Positions 10,485 through 21,219 of a stretch of 64,000 nt of DNA are shown here, piece after piece; the stretch's first letter is position 1; each line of letters opens with the position of its first letter. The stretch covers positions 6,669,626-6,733,625 of the forward strand of contig BCIA01000002.1 of assembly GCA_001599815.1 (NCBI GenBank), in the 5' to 3' direction. The stretch is from Furcasterigmium furcatum. Taxonomy: Eukaryota > Ascomycota > Sordariomycetes > Glomerellales > Plectosphaerellaceae. The notes beneath the pieces were generated by a model that saw only the letters and a list, made by a program, of their open reading frames with translations, made no database searches and was not told the DNA's origin. The translations under genes and the position numbers were made by a program.

Positions 10485-13400
10485 CTATGGTGCCGGTGTC
10501 GGCTCCGAAATGATCTGTTCATCGGCAGATCCGCCGGTGGCAGCAGCAATGTCCGGTGCAACCACGTGCTTCCTGCTCGGCGATGTCGAAGAGTCCCCAG
10601 TCTCCTCCCCAAGTATATCTGCCGTCACGGTCGCCTCTGTTGTTCCCCTCGGAGTCGGCCTTCCTTCATCATCAACTCCGAGGATTGCCTTCTCATCGAC
10701 GCAGTTGGGCGAGAGACACGGCAAGATGCCCAAGTGCTCTAGGAGCTCCTCTGGAGTCGCGCGTCGTGACTGATTACGGTCATTGACGACCCCGAAGCCG
10801 TCCTCATCGTCGAAGGATATATCCAAGTCGAGTGCGCGCGGCCTGACCAACCCCGAGGTCACAGCAAACGGAGGATCTTCTGTGTAGCTCGTCGGGTTGA
10901 ACGCGGTCCCGAGGCCAGTGATGTACCATGGGTCGTTGGTCAAGAGGGCGAATCCGTAGTCGTTGAACCGAACATTCGGCAAGCACTGCGAGTTGTAGAC
11001 TGATCTTAGGTGATCGTCGAAAACTGCGGTGGTCTCCCAGTCATCATCCCAGGGAGAATAATGGTGGCTGAGGACGACCTGCGTCCTGGTCGTCCTCAGC
11101 CATTTGTAGCACGTCCGGCTGAAACCGATGCTCACTTCTGTCTCCACGCTCGACTCGATCAAGTTTGGGCAGACGCCGCTAACCATCCGATTACCGGCGC
11201 GACCATTCTGTGACCCCGGCAAACTGTTGTGCACTGTTAGACTTTGCCGCTCGTCGTGCAGGGAGTGCAGCTGGCTGGCTGGCTGGCTGGCTGGGGGGTC
11301 TTACAGTCTCATGAACTGGATATGTGGGTTTGGGGCACCGATGAACCTGATAAATGGCCACTCGTCTCGCTGGCACTCGTCACCTGCCAGCACGGGGATC
11401 CATTTCGTCCAGCTCGAATGCTGGCGGTTCCATCTCGCGGGTATGGTGCGGCCTAGATCCAGGTTCGTCCAGGGACATAGCAAGTGGTCGCTGTGTCCTG
11501 CTGGATTATAGTTAGAGGCATGCCAGTGCTTCGCAACCGAGACGTAGTTGTGACAGGCTTGAGGCCAACTGTTCATGTCGCAAACCCTTGTCGAGGTTAC
11601 CGACTCGGTCAAAGTTGTGGACGTTGTAGTCGTCGTCGTGCAACGCTCGTCCGGGTCGGGGTCGTCGTCCCAGATAATGCCCGGGCCCAAGTCGTAGTCG
11701 CTCCCCCACGGGATGTTATATGGGTAGTACCCGTTCCTGATGTGGTCGTCGACGTCGCCTCCGAGAAGCATATTGCAGCCGTCGTAGGTGTCTTCCATAC
11801 CGGGCAAGGCCGGATCATACTCGACGTCAGAGCCGAGGCGCAACGCCCGTCGCCTGATTCTGTCAAAGGCACCGGATGCTCCCACGGCGCCCGCAACGCC
11901 TCCGGACAGGAGCACACTTCCATTATCGTAGTCTTCGCACCGCTTGCGAAGATGCGATCCCTTGAGGCTTTTGCAACACTATAACGTTCGGGGAATCCGA
12001 CGTCAGCACGCACGACTTCTCAGCACGGGAGCTCAGGAATCCACTCACAAAGGAGGAGAGAGTGCCGGGAAAACAGGCCTCGAGGGGTCCGCCGGCGCCG
12101 CTGGTGGGCGGTACGTTGTTGCTGGCGATATGAAAAGAGCCAGCAGGACACCCTCCACCACTGAGGCCCGCGATCCGGAGCATCGCGGGCGGGCTACACA
12201 TGAGCGGCTTGCCAACCCAGGAGCATCCTTCGGCCTCGACGTCGTCTGGAACGCATAGCCAGCGCTTACCCCTGTTTCCTACCTCGTAGGGATCCGTGGT
12301 TCGCCATATCATACACTCCCCGTGCTCCTTGCCGAGGTTTGCCCACTACAGGACACAGTTGACCATGTTAGACCTTGTTTCCCAGGGAGCCAGAGAGGGG
12401 GACATACCACGCCGGCTGCACCTGTTAGTTCATGCCATCCCACAGGGCAATTGGCATTTATGCTGCAATTCGTGAGGAGTGCGGTCTGAAAATTTTCGGT
12501 ATCAGCAGAGAGTACAAGGTCCAGAGAAGTTTTCAAATATCCTGGATTCGAACTTACCAAGGCGCCTTCGTTCTGTGTTCTCGCGGCCCTTCTCGCGCGG
12601 AGGCCTAGGTTGAGGGAGATATCTTCAGGGTACCATGGCAGGCCGCCGCCACCACCGCCTCCACTGCCGCCGCTGCTGCCCTCAGCTAAGGCACGGAGGG
12701 TTGGAGACCCAGGTTCGTCCAAATCAAGCGCCCAGATCATTGTGCCGGCCAGGCAGCGCTCGTTCGCAAACCGCTTCTTCAGAGCCAGTGTCTCGCCATC
12801 GTCATACGACACCCTGGAAGCCAGTTTCAGCGTCATTACCCTTCATCCTCGTGGGGTTTGCTCACCATTGGTCATCCCAGCTGATGTACTTCATTCCTGC
12901 CTCACGGTCAAATACGGGCGTGACTCCTGTATCAAGCACTCGTCGGATTTCAGCATTCGAAAGGACTCCCGAAGTGTCCATGCAGAATCCAGGCTCGGCT
13001 CCTCCAGAGAATGGGCAGAGGGGCTCGGTACAACTTGGGTCCCGTAATGTGAATGATCGTCCGTAGAAGGCCAGACCCAACACAACCTGGCTTGGCGAGA
13101 TGCCTGTACGCCATAGCAGGTTCAGGCCATCATCGATTTCTAGGGCGACTTATTGTGAGTAATCTCTCTATCCGTGTCTGCCAGTTTGATCTCACCGGTC
13201 AGATTCGTGTGCGGCTGGACGACGGGCTGAGACCATTCGCTGTTTCCGTCCCACGTGCCGTGGATATCGTAGCTCATGATGTTGAACTGGCCATGTCAGA
13301 TATCTCCATCTCCATGGGCCTCGCGACTCCAGGACTTCTGTTTGAGAGAGCTTACCCAGCCGATGTGAGGCGCCATGCCTTCCACGTCGAAGTGCTGAAG

Positions 13401-14488
13401 ATACCCTACCATTGCGCGCGTCAGCATGTTCGCCTTCAGGCACTTCGCAGGCTGAACTCACAGTAAGAGGCAGGTATCGCGACGGAAATCTCCTTATTCG
13501 GTGGGAGGGCTTGTCGAAGCTCTCGAACCAGATGCACGTAGTTCTCCTTATCTATCGGTGCTCCATCTCGGTCGGGCGACACGGGATATTCCCAGTCGAG
13601 GTCAATGCCGTCAAACCCATATGTGTCGAGGAGGTTGATGACAGATTCGATAAAGACGGCACGGCTCGCGGCCGTCCGGGCCATATTGGAGAAGGGAGGA
13701 CCGCTGGCAGCCCAGCCACCTACCGCGATGGACACCTTCAAGTCAGGATTCTGAGACTTGAGGCCGACCGTGCGGGTGTAGAGTCCTGCATCGAAAGGGT
13801 TCATGGCGGCAATTCGGAAATCGTCTCCAACCAACGCAAATGCATAGTTGATATGCGTCAGTAGCTGCACATTCAGGTCTTCAGGGGCCCAGGAGCACCC
13901 CGGTCGGTTGAACGACCAGCTCTCATAGTATCCAATCGTCTTTGCGCTGCTGGTGCCCGAGCCTGCGCCACATGATCTATTGAACCTGTGTTAGCGAGCA
14001 GTCAAGACCAGGCAGGTTCTCACTCACGGCCGACTTGGCGCTTCACAGCCGCTCTGACACCTGTCGTCACAGAATAGTGCTGTAGTTCCTACGAGCGATG
14101 TGCTGTCAGCCATAATTCATAGAAATGGGAAGCCTGACATACCACAGAAGCTGTCGCCGCTGCAGCATGTATTTAATGGGCAGAACTCGTTCTCAGGAAG
14201 GGCGTATTCTACACAATAATGTCAGCAAGTCTCCCGAGCGCAGAGGATACTCGTCAGAATCGTACGTCCGCACTCTGCAACAGCATCACAGGTTCCCTGA
14301 CAGCCATCCTCGCAGAACTCGGGCCCATAGCCACAGTGGCCAAACTGGCCGCAACAGCCATGCTCGCATGGCGATGATGCTGAACAGCCGCCATCTTGTT
14401 GGTAGATGCGGGAAAGCCGCTGGGCATAGACGCTGGAGAGTAGAATTGCCAGAGTTACGAAACCCCGTACTGAGCCTGGCACCTTCAT
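10485..14488 (-). CDS. Secreted GH18 chitinase, subgroup C type, with CBM18
   Basis: Predicted 1110-aa protein in 12 exons: 14488-14266, 14208-14143, 14088-14028, 13985-13462, 13405-13356, 13286-13196, 13139-12866, 12813-12558, 12485-12408, 12345-12049, 11978-11305 and 11223-10485. All joins keep phase with GT-AG borders. Order: signal peptide (1-22), chitin-binding type 1 domain (CCGQFGHCGYG), a second Cys-rich module (FCPLNTCCSGDSFCG), GH18 barrel with DGIDLDWEYP (catalytic Glu249) and MIWALDLD. A C-terminal region of over 600 residues with Cys pairs, a Thr-rich linker (TTTTTTSTTLTES) and FIGAPNPHIQFMRL follows. This matches the killer-toxin-like subgroup C chitinases, thought to act on chitin of competitors or the own wall. 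It is divergent from a LysM gene, a pairing known for this subgroup. The 42-bp third intron is very short, and the last exon is the least certain part. Confidence 0.88.
11269..11295. repeat. (GGCT)n microsatellite in chitinase intron 11
   Basis: Six uninterrupted 4-bp units lie inside the 81-bp intron (11224-11304) of the chitinase gene. Length variation here would not change the protein. Confidence 0.8.
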
Positions 14489-15211
14489 GATAGGCAATGA
14501 TGTCGATGTGCCCGGCTCAAGAAGGTTCGTGGGCTGCGAACGAGGATTTTCCAGCCGCGGTGCGTCGCTTTCACCCGTCCGAGTACTTATCAAAGCGGCA
14601 AGTGTCCTGGCAGACTGTCTGAACAATTTCCTTGCCAAGCCCGCGGTTCCGCAGTCATCCGGGGACCTGCAGGGCCTGTGCTTGCTGGAATCAGCACCCG
14701 GCATGACTGGATGCAACACCATAGACCCTTGTTGCCTCTTTTCTCCCGCCCGTATTGCCTCAAGGGGAGCTGATCGTCATATGCGATGGCGCTGATTCAC
14801 ACTCTGGGCATTTGTGACCAAAGTCCCTGCACCAGAGTCGCAACCAAGAATTATCAGGACTCAGCACCTTGCAGGTATTCATGGATAGATAATCAGGCCA
14901 CTGTGGCAATGCTTTCAGTTGTCTGTATTTATTGAAACTGCCACACACGCGCGTAATCAACAGTCATTGCCAAGACGAAACCCTGACGAGTGTGCCTCAA
15001 CCAGAAGCAGGGGTCAGATCCAGCCTCTTCACTTCGGCATTCAACAAGTGGCACTCCGCGCTGGCAAATCTTGTTTTCCGTCTCATATGGAGAAACTATC
15101 CCATGAGCAAGGCCGAAATCTTGACCATCGGCTCTCATACAGACTCGCTGCAGCGTCTGAGGAGCGGCTTACCACCAAATCTCCTGAAACCGCATTCCTT
15201 TTGCTTTGATC
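14489..15211. promoter_or_regulatory. Divergent promoter between chitinase and LysM gene
   Basis: A 723-bp interval separates the start codons of the chitinase (-) and the first LysM protein (+). No supported ORF lies within. The arrangement would let one set of upstream sites control both genes. No specific binding site is claimed. Confidence 0.55.
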
Positions 15212-17348
15212 ATGGCTCGAAATATGAGCTGGAAAGTGGCCCTGTTAGGACTTTGCGGCCAAGCAGCGGCCCTGACCTTGTTCAATGGTCAACAGGTTCA
15301 ACTGTTCAGAAACATCGAGATCAGTCGGAACTGCGCTGTCGCATTGAATACCGAGCTAAGATGCCCAGGCATTGTCCAGAGCTTGACCTTCCCAGACTAC
15401 GCCTTGAGTGAGTCGAGGTTCCTTCCGAGCTTTTCGCCGCCTTGGGCCTGACATTGAGATCTTAGACCTTACCCTTCCCAAGCTGAACGCACTTTGCGCT
15501 TCATCGTGTCTGACTGACATTGGAGACTTCGCGGACCGGGTTGCAGCAAGGTGTGGTAACGATTTGTTGCATCTGCAGATCGGCGAGATATCCTTTGCCG
15601 ACCTTGGAGAGTTCATTAAGCACCGATCTGAGCTTCTTTGCCTGAGGGAGAGTTCAGGGGGACGTTTCTGTCACGAAGTAATGCCCAGGTATGTCGACTT
15701 CCTCGACCCCCCTCAAGCTGGCTGCGTCTCCCTTCCGCACGCCGGATTCCTGACGCCACCGCGGGAATCTACCACTAACGCGTGCTAAAGCTGGGACATT
15801 CCGACGCTCGAATCCGAGGGCCAACTAACATGGCCCGAGCATACCTCAAAATGCATCGTGCATCAGGAAACAGGCAACTGTCTGACGTGGGCGGAGATTC
15901 TTGAGGCCGCCGGCCAGTATGAAACCGACACCGATGATATCCCGGAGTGGATGTTTCCAGCGGGCGAGTTCAACGGCGAGGACTACTTCCGGGATCGCAG
16001 CGGAGTGCTCGAAGGTGCAAAACGACACAGTCTAGGCGCCTCTGAGCGCCTGGGATGGGACGAGTATCCCATCGAGATCCAGTGCAACCGCTGTTTTTGG
16101 TCGGTTGCAGCGTCCTCCTGGCACGAGATGATGCTAATATCAGAGGGCAGGAAAACATTTGCCATCGGGCAAGAAAGCCAATGGGCTCATTTGTTATGGG
16201 AGTGAGTGGAATTCATTCCCTCCAATATCTGGAAAGACTCGCACATGACTGACTTGTGTTTAGCAAGTGGACCCAGCAGATATGGGACAATATGGTCATG
16301 AACTGCGACATTCGCGGAGAGGACGCCGTGATAACGCCTTACAGTAACCTTACTGATGTTCCCCCGTGAGTCTCAATAATGACGATTATGGTCAGTAACA
16401 GCTCTTCGACGTTAGCTAACATTGGGATTACCCTTAGGACGGATCCAGATGCGCCAACTCAGCGAGAACCTGACTGGGAGCTGTGTCCCAGCACTGCCAG
16501 GGTTTCAGACGACAATGAGGGAACTATCTGGGATTTCGCGGAGAAGGCCTCCCTCCCCATGGCTTGCCTTCGAAACTTTAACCCAGGCCTACCCTACGAC
16601 GCTATTTCCCTGCGAAACCAGCGCCTATGCGTACCCCTGACTTGCGAGACCGTTGTCGTTGACGAAATCATGAGCATACAGGACTTTGTGCAGAACGAGC
16701 TCGAAGATGTCGCCTTGTTCCAATTCCTCGAATGGAACAAGTGTCTTCACCAGTCGAGCATAATACTCAAGCGCGACAGGGTGTGCGTCGGTCCTCACCA
16801 GGGGAAATATACCCCTACGCTGGTTGATATTGCGACGTCCACTATATTCACAACAACTGCGTTAGTGCTACTTGTTAGACTCGCTATGGCCGGCAAACTG
16901 ACATTTCCAGAACTCCGAATCCCACTGCTCGCCCACCTCCGCTGACCATCCGCAACTGCGGGCTCTTCCACATTATCACGGAGAAAGACACTTGTGCTCA
17001 GTTGTCACTGAGATACCGAGTCACGGTGCACAAGCTCAGAAGTTAGTGGTTATGATTTTCCAACGACCCAGCTACTGACATGGGTCGCAGACATGAACCC
17101 GACCATCGACAGCGAATGCTCGAATCTAACCGTCGGCCGATCATACTGGTAAGATACCACAAACAAATGCTGGGTGTTACATTTCCTGACACTTTGCTAG
17201 CGTCGCCCCTGTGAACGGAACGGAGGTTCCTGACGTGACGACGACGTATGCCCCGACGCAGTTATCCACTACGTCCAGGTCCACCAGCAGCAGTTCGCCG
17301 CAACGCAGAACGGCCCCATCCGTGTCAACGACGGTGTCTGCGGAGTGA
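15212..17348 (+). CDS. Secreted LysM-domain protein (LysM protein 1)
   Basis: Predicted 563-aa protein from exons 15212-15407, 15466-15688, 15791-16201, 16264-16365, 16438-16860, 16911-17041, 17091-17148 and 17201-17348, all in phase with GT-AG borders. The N-terminus is a signal peptide (SWKVALLGLCGQAAA). A Cys-containing region typical of long fungal LysM proteins follows (CASSCLTDI, LLCLRESSGGRFC, IQCNRCFW). LysM-like segments occur at IWDFAEKASLPMACLRNFNP and QDFVQNELEDVALFQFLEWN, with a clearer one at HIITEKDTCAQLSLRY to CVAPV. A Ser/Thr-rich tail ends the protein. LysM domains bind chitin or N-acetylglucosamine oligomers outside the cell. Its position head-to-head with a subgroup C chitinase suggests a role in shielding or delivering chitin fragments. 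The start is the first ATG before the signal peptide. Confidence 0.85.
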
Positions 17349-18369
17349 AGCCCCTAGTGTATGAGTGGTGTGTTTCAAATAGATACCACTGCAGAAAGAA
17401 AAGGACTATTGTCCTCCTGCTCTTTCTGTTGAATTCCACTCGATGCTCGCAACTTCTGTTCCCACCCCGTGAAAGCTCGCGCAGCCCTAGGCCAATCAAC
17501 GCATATTTAGTCGCGATATTGAGTTGGACAGCCATTTGACGTGTCAATTGATGGATTAGATTTGAGTATTGGGACCCCCCCGGCCCTGCCGCGGTATCTG
17601 CATGTGTATCACCACCGGCTCATCCACTCACGCCATTCTTGCGTAAACACATCGCCGATCTGCTCGGTGAGCATGATAAATCAAAATCTAAGCAGGTGTC
17701 GATTTCCAAAGTCCCATTTTATAGTTCGCCACTCCACACGAAGATCCTCTGTGCCTGAGTCACTGCAATGGATCTTTACGCGGGAAGACTCTGGCAACTC
17801 CCAATTGGGAGTTCTCATATCTAGTTTCTGCGAGGGCCAAGCATCAGTGAGCCAGCTCCACCTGTCATGTGCCTATATTCAGGCCAGGAAGCGGCGAGTG
17901 ATAAACCATGCAAAGCCGATCAAGGATCAGCAGGGTGGTGTAGTCGGAGTTCCTCCAGAGGCAACCCAGGCATCTTGGCGTGGGACGAAAGTGCAGGGAG
18001 CTTACGCATGCTTTCATGTAACCTCCTAGGTTCACTGCATGTCCTCGTCCCAGTTGAGACTAATCACTGTCTGCTTTTCACATCAGCGCCCTCGTCACCC
18101 ACGTCCATCTGCAACCAAGTAGGCAGTCGTCCAGCTTTCGCGCGTATCTGCTACGACGCAACTGAGCTAGGCAGATCTTCAAGAGGTGTGCCGGTTAATT
18201 GATGGTCCCACACCGCTGTATATGGAGGGTCTGACTGTGACATTCTGCATTCTTTCGCCAACGGCACATGCATATAGATGAGTAGTATATGAGGAGCGAT
18301 CGTCGGTGCACCCTCATGAACATTTCCTAGGCAGGCCTTCTCGACGTATTCTTTCTATCCAAGCTCTCA
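17349..18369. other. Intergenic between the two LysM genes
   Basis: About 1 kb with one 162-codon open frame (17541-18029) that has no domain, signal peptide or splice support. It should hold the LysM1 terminator and the LysM2 promoter. I see no strong repeat or TATA element. Confidence 0.45.
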
Positions 18370-19660
18370 ATGGCACGTCTAGGGCTGCTTCTGGCAGCAG
18401 CAGCTGCATGCGTCCTGGCTCGAAGCCCCACGCCAAGGTTCCCATATGATCCCAACACCACACCGCATTGTTCGTGGTGGGTGAACTATGAGGGCACCCA
18501 GACTTGCGGCCAGATTCTGGACAGCAACTGGGTGACTATCGAGGAATTCAGGAGATGGGTTAGTGCTGGGTTGATTTTCCAAATGTTTCAGCTACTAATC
18601 AATACAATCTTAGAACCCGTCCATCGGTCCCAATTGCGCGGGCCTTCAGCTTGAGCGGTCTTATTGCGTTGAAGCCCTGGATGAGCCAGAGCCGCAGCCA
18701 ACAACCGCCACGACTTCGACCAGAACTACAACCACAACCACACCACCTCCAGCTACAACTACAACGCCCGGCAATGGCGTTACGACTCCTTTGCCCACCC
18801 AGCCTAGCATGGTATCGAACTGTGAGAGATTCTACTTCGTAGAAGTGGATGACTCTTGTGCTGCCATCGCATCTCAGCACGGGATCAGCCAACAGCAGTT
18901 CCTCACCTGGAACCCTTCCGTCGGCAACACTTGCGGTGGGCTTTGGGCCAACGTCTACGTCTGTGTGTGGACCATCGGACTGACCACGACGACGACGAGG
19001 CCCCCAACTACTACAACAACGACGACCAGAACGACCACAACCGCTGGTAACGGCATCTCAACCCCCGTCCCGACGCAGCCCGGCATGGTCAGCAACTGCG
19101 ATAGGTTCTATTTCGCCCAAACCGACGATTCCTGCGCCATCATCGGTGCCAAACACGGCGTGAGATCAGACAGGATCTCTACCTGGAACACCGGCGTGGG
19201 AAATACGTGTTCCGGCCTCTGGGCCAACGTCTACGTCTGCGTGCGGACGATTGGCTTCCAACTAACCACCCAGACGACCTGTTCGACGGACGCCACGAAC
19301 AAGCTCTGGGGCGGAAACAAGCCTGCGGCCCTGGACTCGGTCGTGTTGTGGTGTAACGGTGACTCGAGCACCGACGGAAGCGGGGGTTACAACATCGCCC
19401 AGACCAAGAGGGGTTGTTACAACGCGCCCCTTGGGAACAACAAATTCGAATTCAGTGCGCGCAACGACTTTGGGGCCGGCGCGACTCTCTCAGTGGCCAA
19501 GTGTAACGAGCTCGTCAACGCGATGATTAACGGCTGCGACCGCGGTGGAAGCGGGAGGCAGGAGGGATGGTTTTTCACGTAAGTCTTCTCCTCGATGGAC
19601 ACTGACAGACTGAAACTAACGCTTCTCTGAAGAGCTTCCGTAAGGGAGGGCCGTTGTTAG
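18370..19660 (+). CDS. Secreted LysM protein 2 with C-terminal Cys domain
   Basis: Predicted 393-aa protein from exons 18370-18558, 18614-19578 and 19633-19660 (introns 55 and 54 bp). A signal peptide (MARLGLLLAAAAACVLA) is followed by a LysM-like unit (CSWWVNYEGTQTCGQI to YCVEA). A Thr/Pro linker leads to two very similar LysM domains (CERFYFVEVDDSC and CDRFYFAQTDDSC, each ending LWANVYVCV), separated by a second Thr-rich linker. The last 120 residues form another domain (KRGCYNAPLGNNKFEF, INGCDRGG, WFF, REGRC) resembling the C-terminal module seen in some subgroup C chitinases and secreted fungal proteins; I cannot name it with certainty. The final exon codes nine residues. Expected to bind chitin outside the cell. 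A decayed copy of its 3' end lies at 30178-30450. Confidence 0.88.
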
Positions 19661-19941
19661 GAGAAAACAGCGGAGTACACCGGTGCTCATTCCATACTAA
19701 AAACTCGGTTGATAACGAATTCTATAAACCTTTTCGGCAGTGTCTTTTATGCTTCGCATCCCCAGACCTGCATCCCCTTGCCTCAACCATGACGAGGTAG
19801 GTCCTGGTATCACGTCTTTAATCAATGGTAATAAGGAGATATACCTATTTCAATTGATGTAGAGTTTTCTCGGCGATCGCATCTTTATATTTTCCAGGCT
19901 ACAGTATTGACTAATATTCCTAAGTACATTCACGCAAGTCT

Positions 19942-21078
19942 TCAAGAGCAAACATCCCGCCCTTCCATCCAGTCAACAATTCCCCTGGCGCAGGTCTCCC
20001 AAGCGGTGTCCATGGCTAGGTGATGAGCGCTTCCGCCAACAACAGTTTGCATGACAACCTCTTCTCCTTGCACCCTACCAGACGCCTCTAGATAAGCTTC
20101 TGCGTTCTCGGCCACCATGGAAGGCAACACTAGGCGATCTAGCTCCCCGGCAAGACAGAGGATCTTCCGCCTCTTAGACAGGTTCCCATCTGTGACGCCT
20201 CCCAAGGCGCTCAGCACGTCATCTGCAGCACCAAACGGCCACAGAACGCTCAGGCCGACCCGGATACCCTCCAGCTCGGTTCTGCAGGCTCCCAGCCAGG
20301 CCTCGACGACGCTCTCTTCCGTCTCCTGGTTGAAGAATGCAGCTCGTACCCGCTCTGGCGTGTCAAGCTGGCTGCGTGGGCTCCATGGGTACTTGTATCC
20401 GTCTGGACCAGCCTCCACGAGCTCCCAGTTGGCCATGATCTGTCGGCCGCCACCGGACAGCGGCGCTGCCGCCAGAAGCACCAAGCCGCTCGCGACGGGC
20501 TTGGCGGCCGAATCTTGTGACGCCCCGTGGTCGCGAATCGCTCTCCCTTGGCAAGCTAACAGATACTGCAGGTGTCCGCCTCCGAAAGAATGCCCGATAA
20601 CCACCGGCGGCGGTGCTGAGGGGTGGTGTTCGCTTATGTGCCGGAGAGCGGCGGAAATGTCCAGGACATAATCGTCGAGGGTGGTGAGGAGATTCCGGCC
20701 GAGCCATGACTGTTTCCACGAAGCGCCATGTCCCCGGAGGGAGAGCGAGTAAGCTGGATAGCCCTGGGATGCAAAGTATGGAAGGAAGAACTGGAAATCA
20801 TGTGCTGAGCAGAACGCGCCATGCAGGCAGAGGATGGGCGGCTTCTTCGTTGTTTGCTGAGGAATACTTAATAGAATCTCGAGGTCGCCAGACGGCGTGG
20901 AGAGAGATTGGGAGGATATCGATGGGATGCTTGCCGCCATTGTGAAAGCTGGAGCACTGAGGGAGCTGGAACACGTAGAAGGGATTAAAGACGGGAGGAA
21001 AGGGGCTAGCAATACGGAGGTAAGAAGGGCAATACTGAGAAATACCTTTTCCGGCCGCCAGACATCCCGATTCGGCAT
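19942..21078 (-). CDS. Alpha/beta hydrolase
   Basis: Single exon, 378 aa. The alpha/beta-hydrolase fold shows LCLHGAFC as the oxyanion-hole HG motif, SLRGHGAS, and GHSFGGG as the nucleophile elbow (Ser164). GSAHHLAMD near the C-terminus probably supplies the catalytic His. A hydrophobic N-terminal stretch (FLSIALLTSVLLAPFL) precedes a second in-frame Met at residue 47 (position 20940), which may be the real start and would give a soluble enzyme of usual length. The substrate is unknown: ester, lactone or epoxide hydrolysis are all possible. It lies beside a Zn2Cys6 regulator and could belong to the metabolic group extending to 29.9 kb. Confidence 0.85.
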   Translation of the reverse strand: MPNRDVWRPEKVFLSIALLTSVLLAPFLPSLIPSTCSSSLSAPAFTMAASIPSISSQSLSTPSGDLEILLSIPQQTTKKPPILCLHGAFCSAHDFQFFLPYFASQGYPAYSLSLRGHGASWKQSWLGRNLLTTLDDYVLDISAALRHISEHHPSAPPPVVIGHSFGGGHLQYLLACQGRAIRDHGASQDSAAKPVASGLVLLAAAPLSGGGRQIMANWELVEAGPDGYKYPWSPRSQLDTPERVRAAFFNQETEESVVEAWLGACRTELEGIRVGLSVLWPFGAADDVLSALGGVTDGNLSKRRKILCLAGELDRLVLPSMVAENAEAYLEASGRVQGEEVVMQTVVGGSAHHLAMDTAWETCARGIVDWMEGRDVCS

Positions 21079-21219
21079 AGTTTAAAATCTCCACTTTTTA
21101 CTGCCTAATTATCCATATGAACTGACCTGCCTTGGGAGACGGGCCCAATAGGAACTCACATAAATGACCTTTTCCTTGCGTTGCGACATCCTTCTACCCT
21201 GCTTGAATAGCGCAGTCTG

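Noticed and set aside
17541..18029. 162-codon frame between the LysM genes
   Set aside because: No signal peptide, domain or codon bias; ordinary for 1 kb of non-coding DNA.
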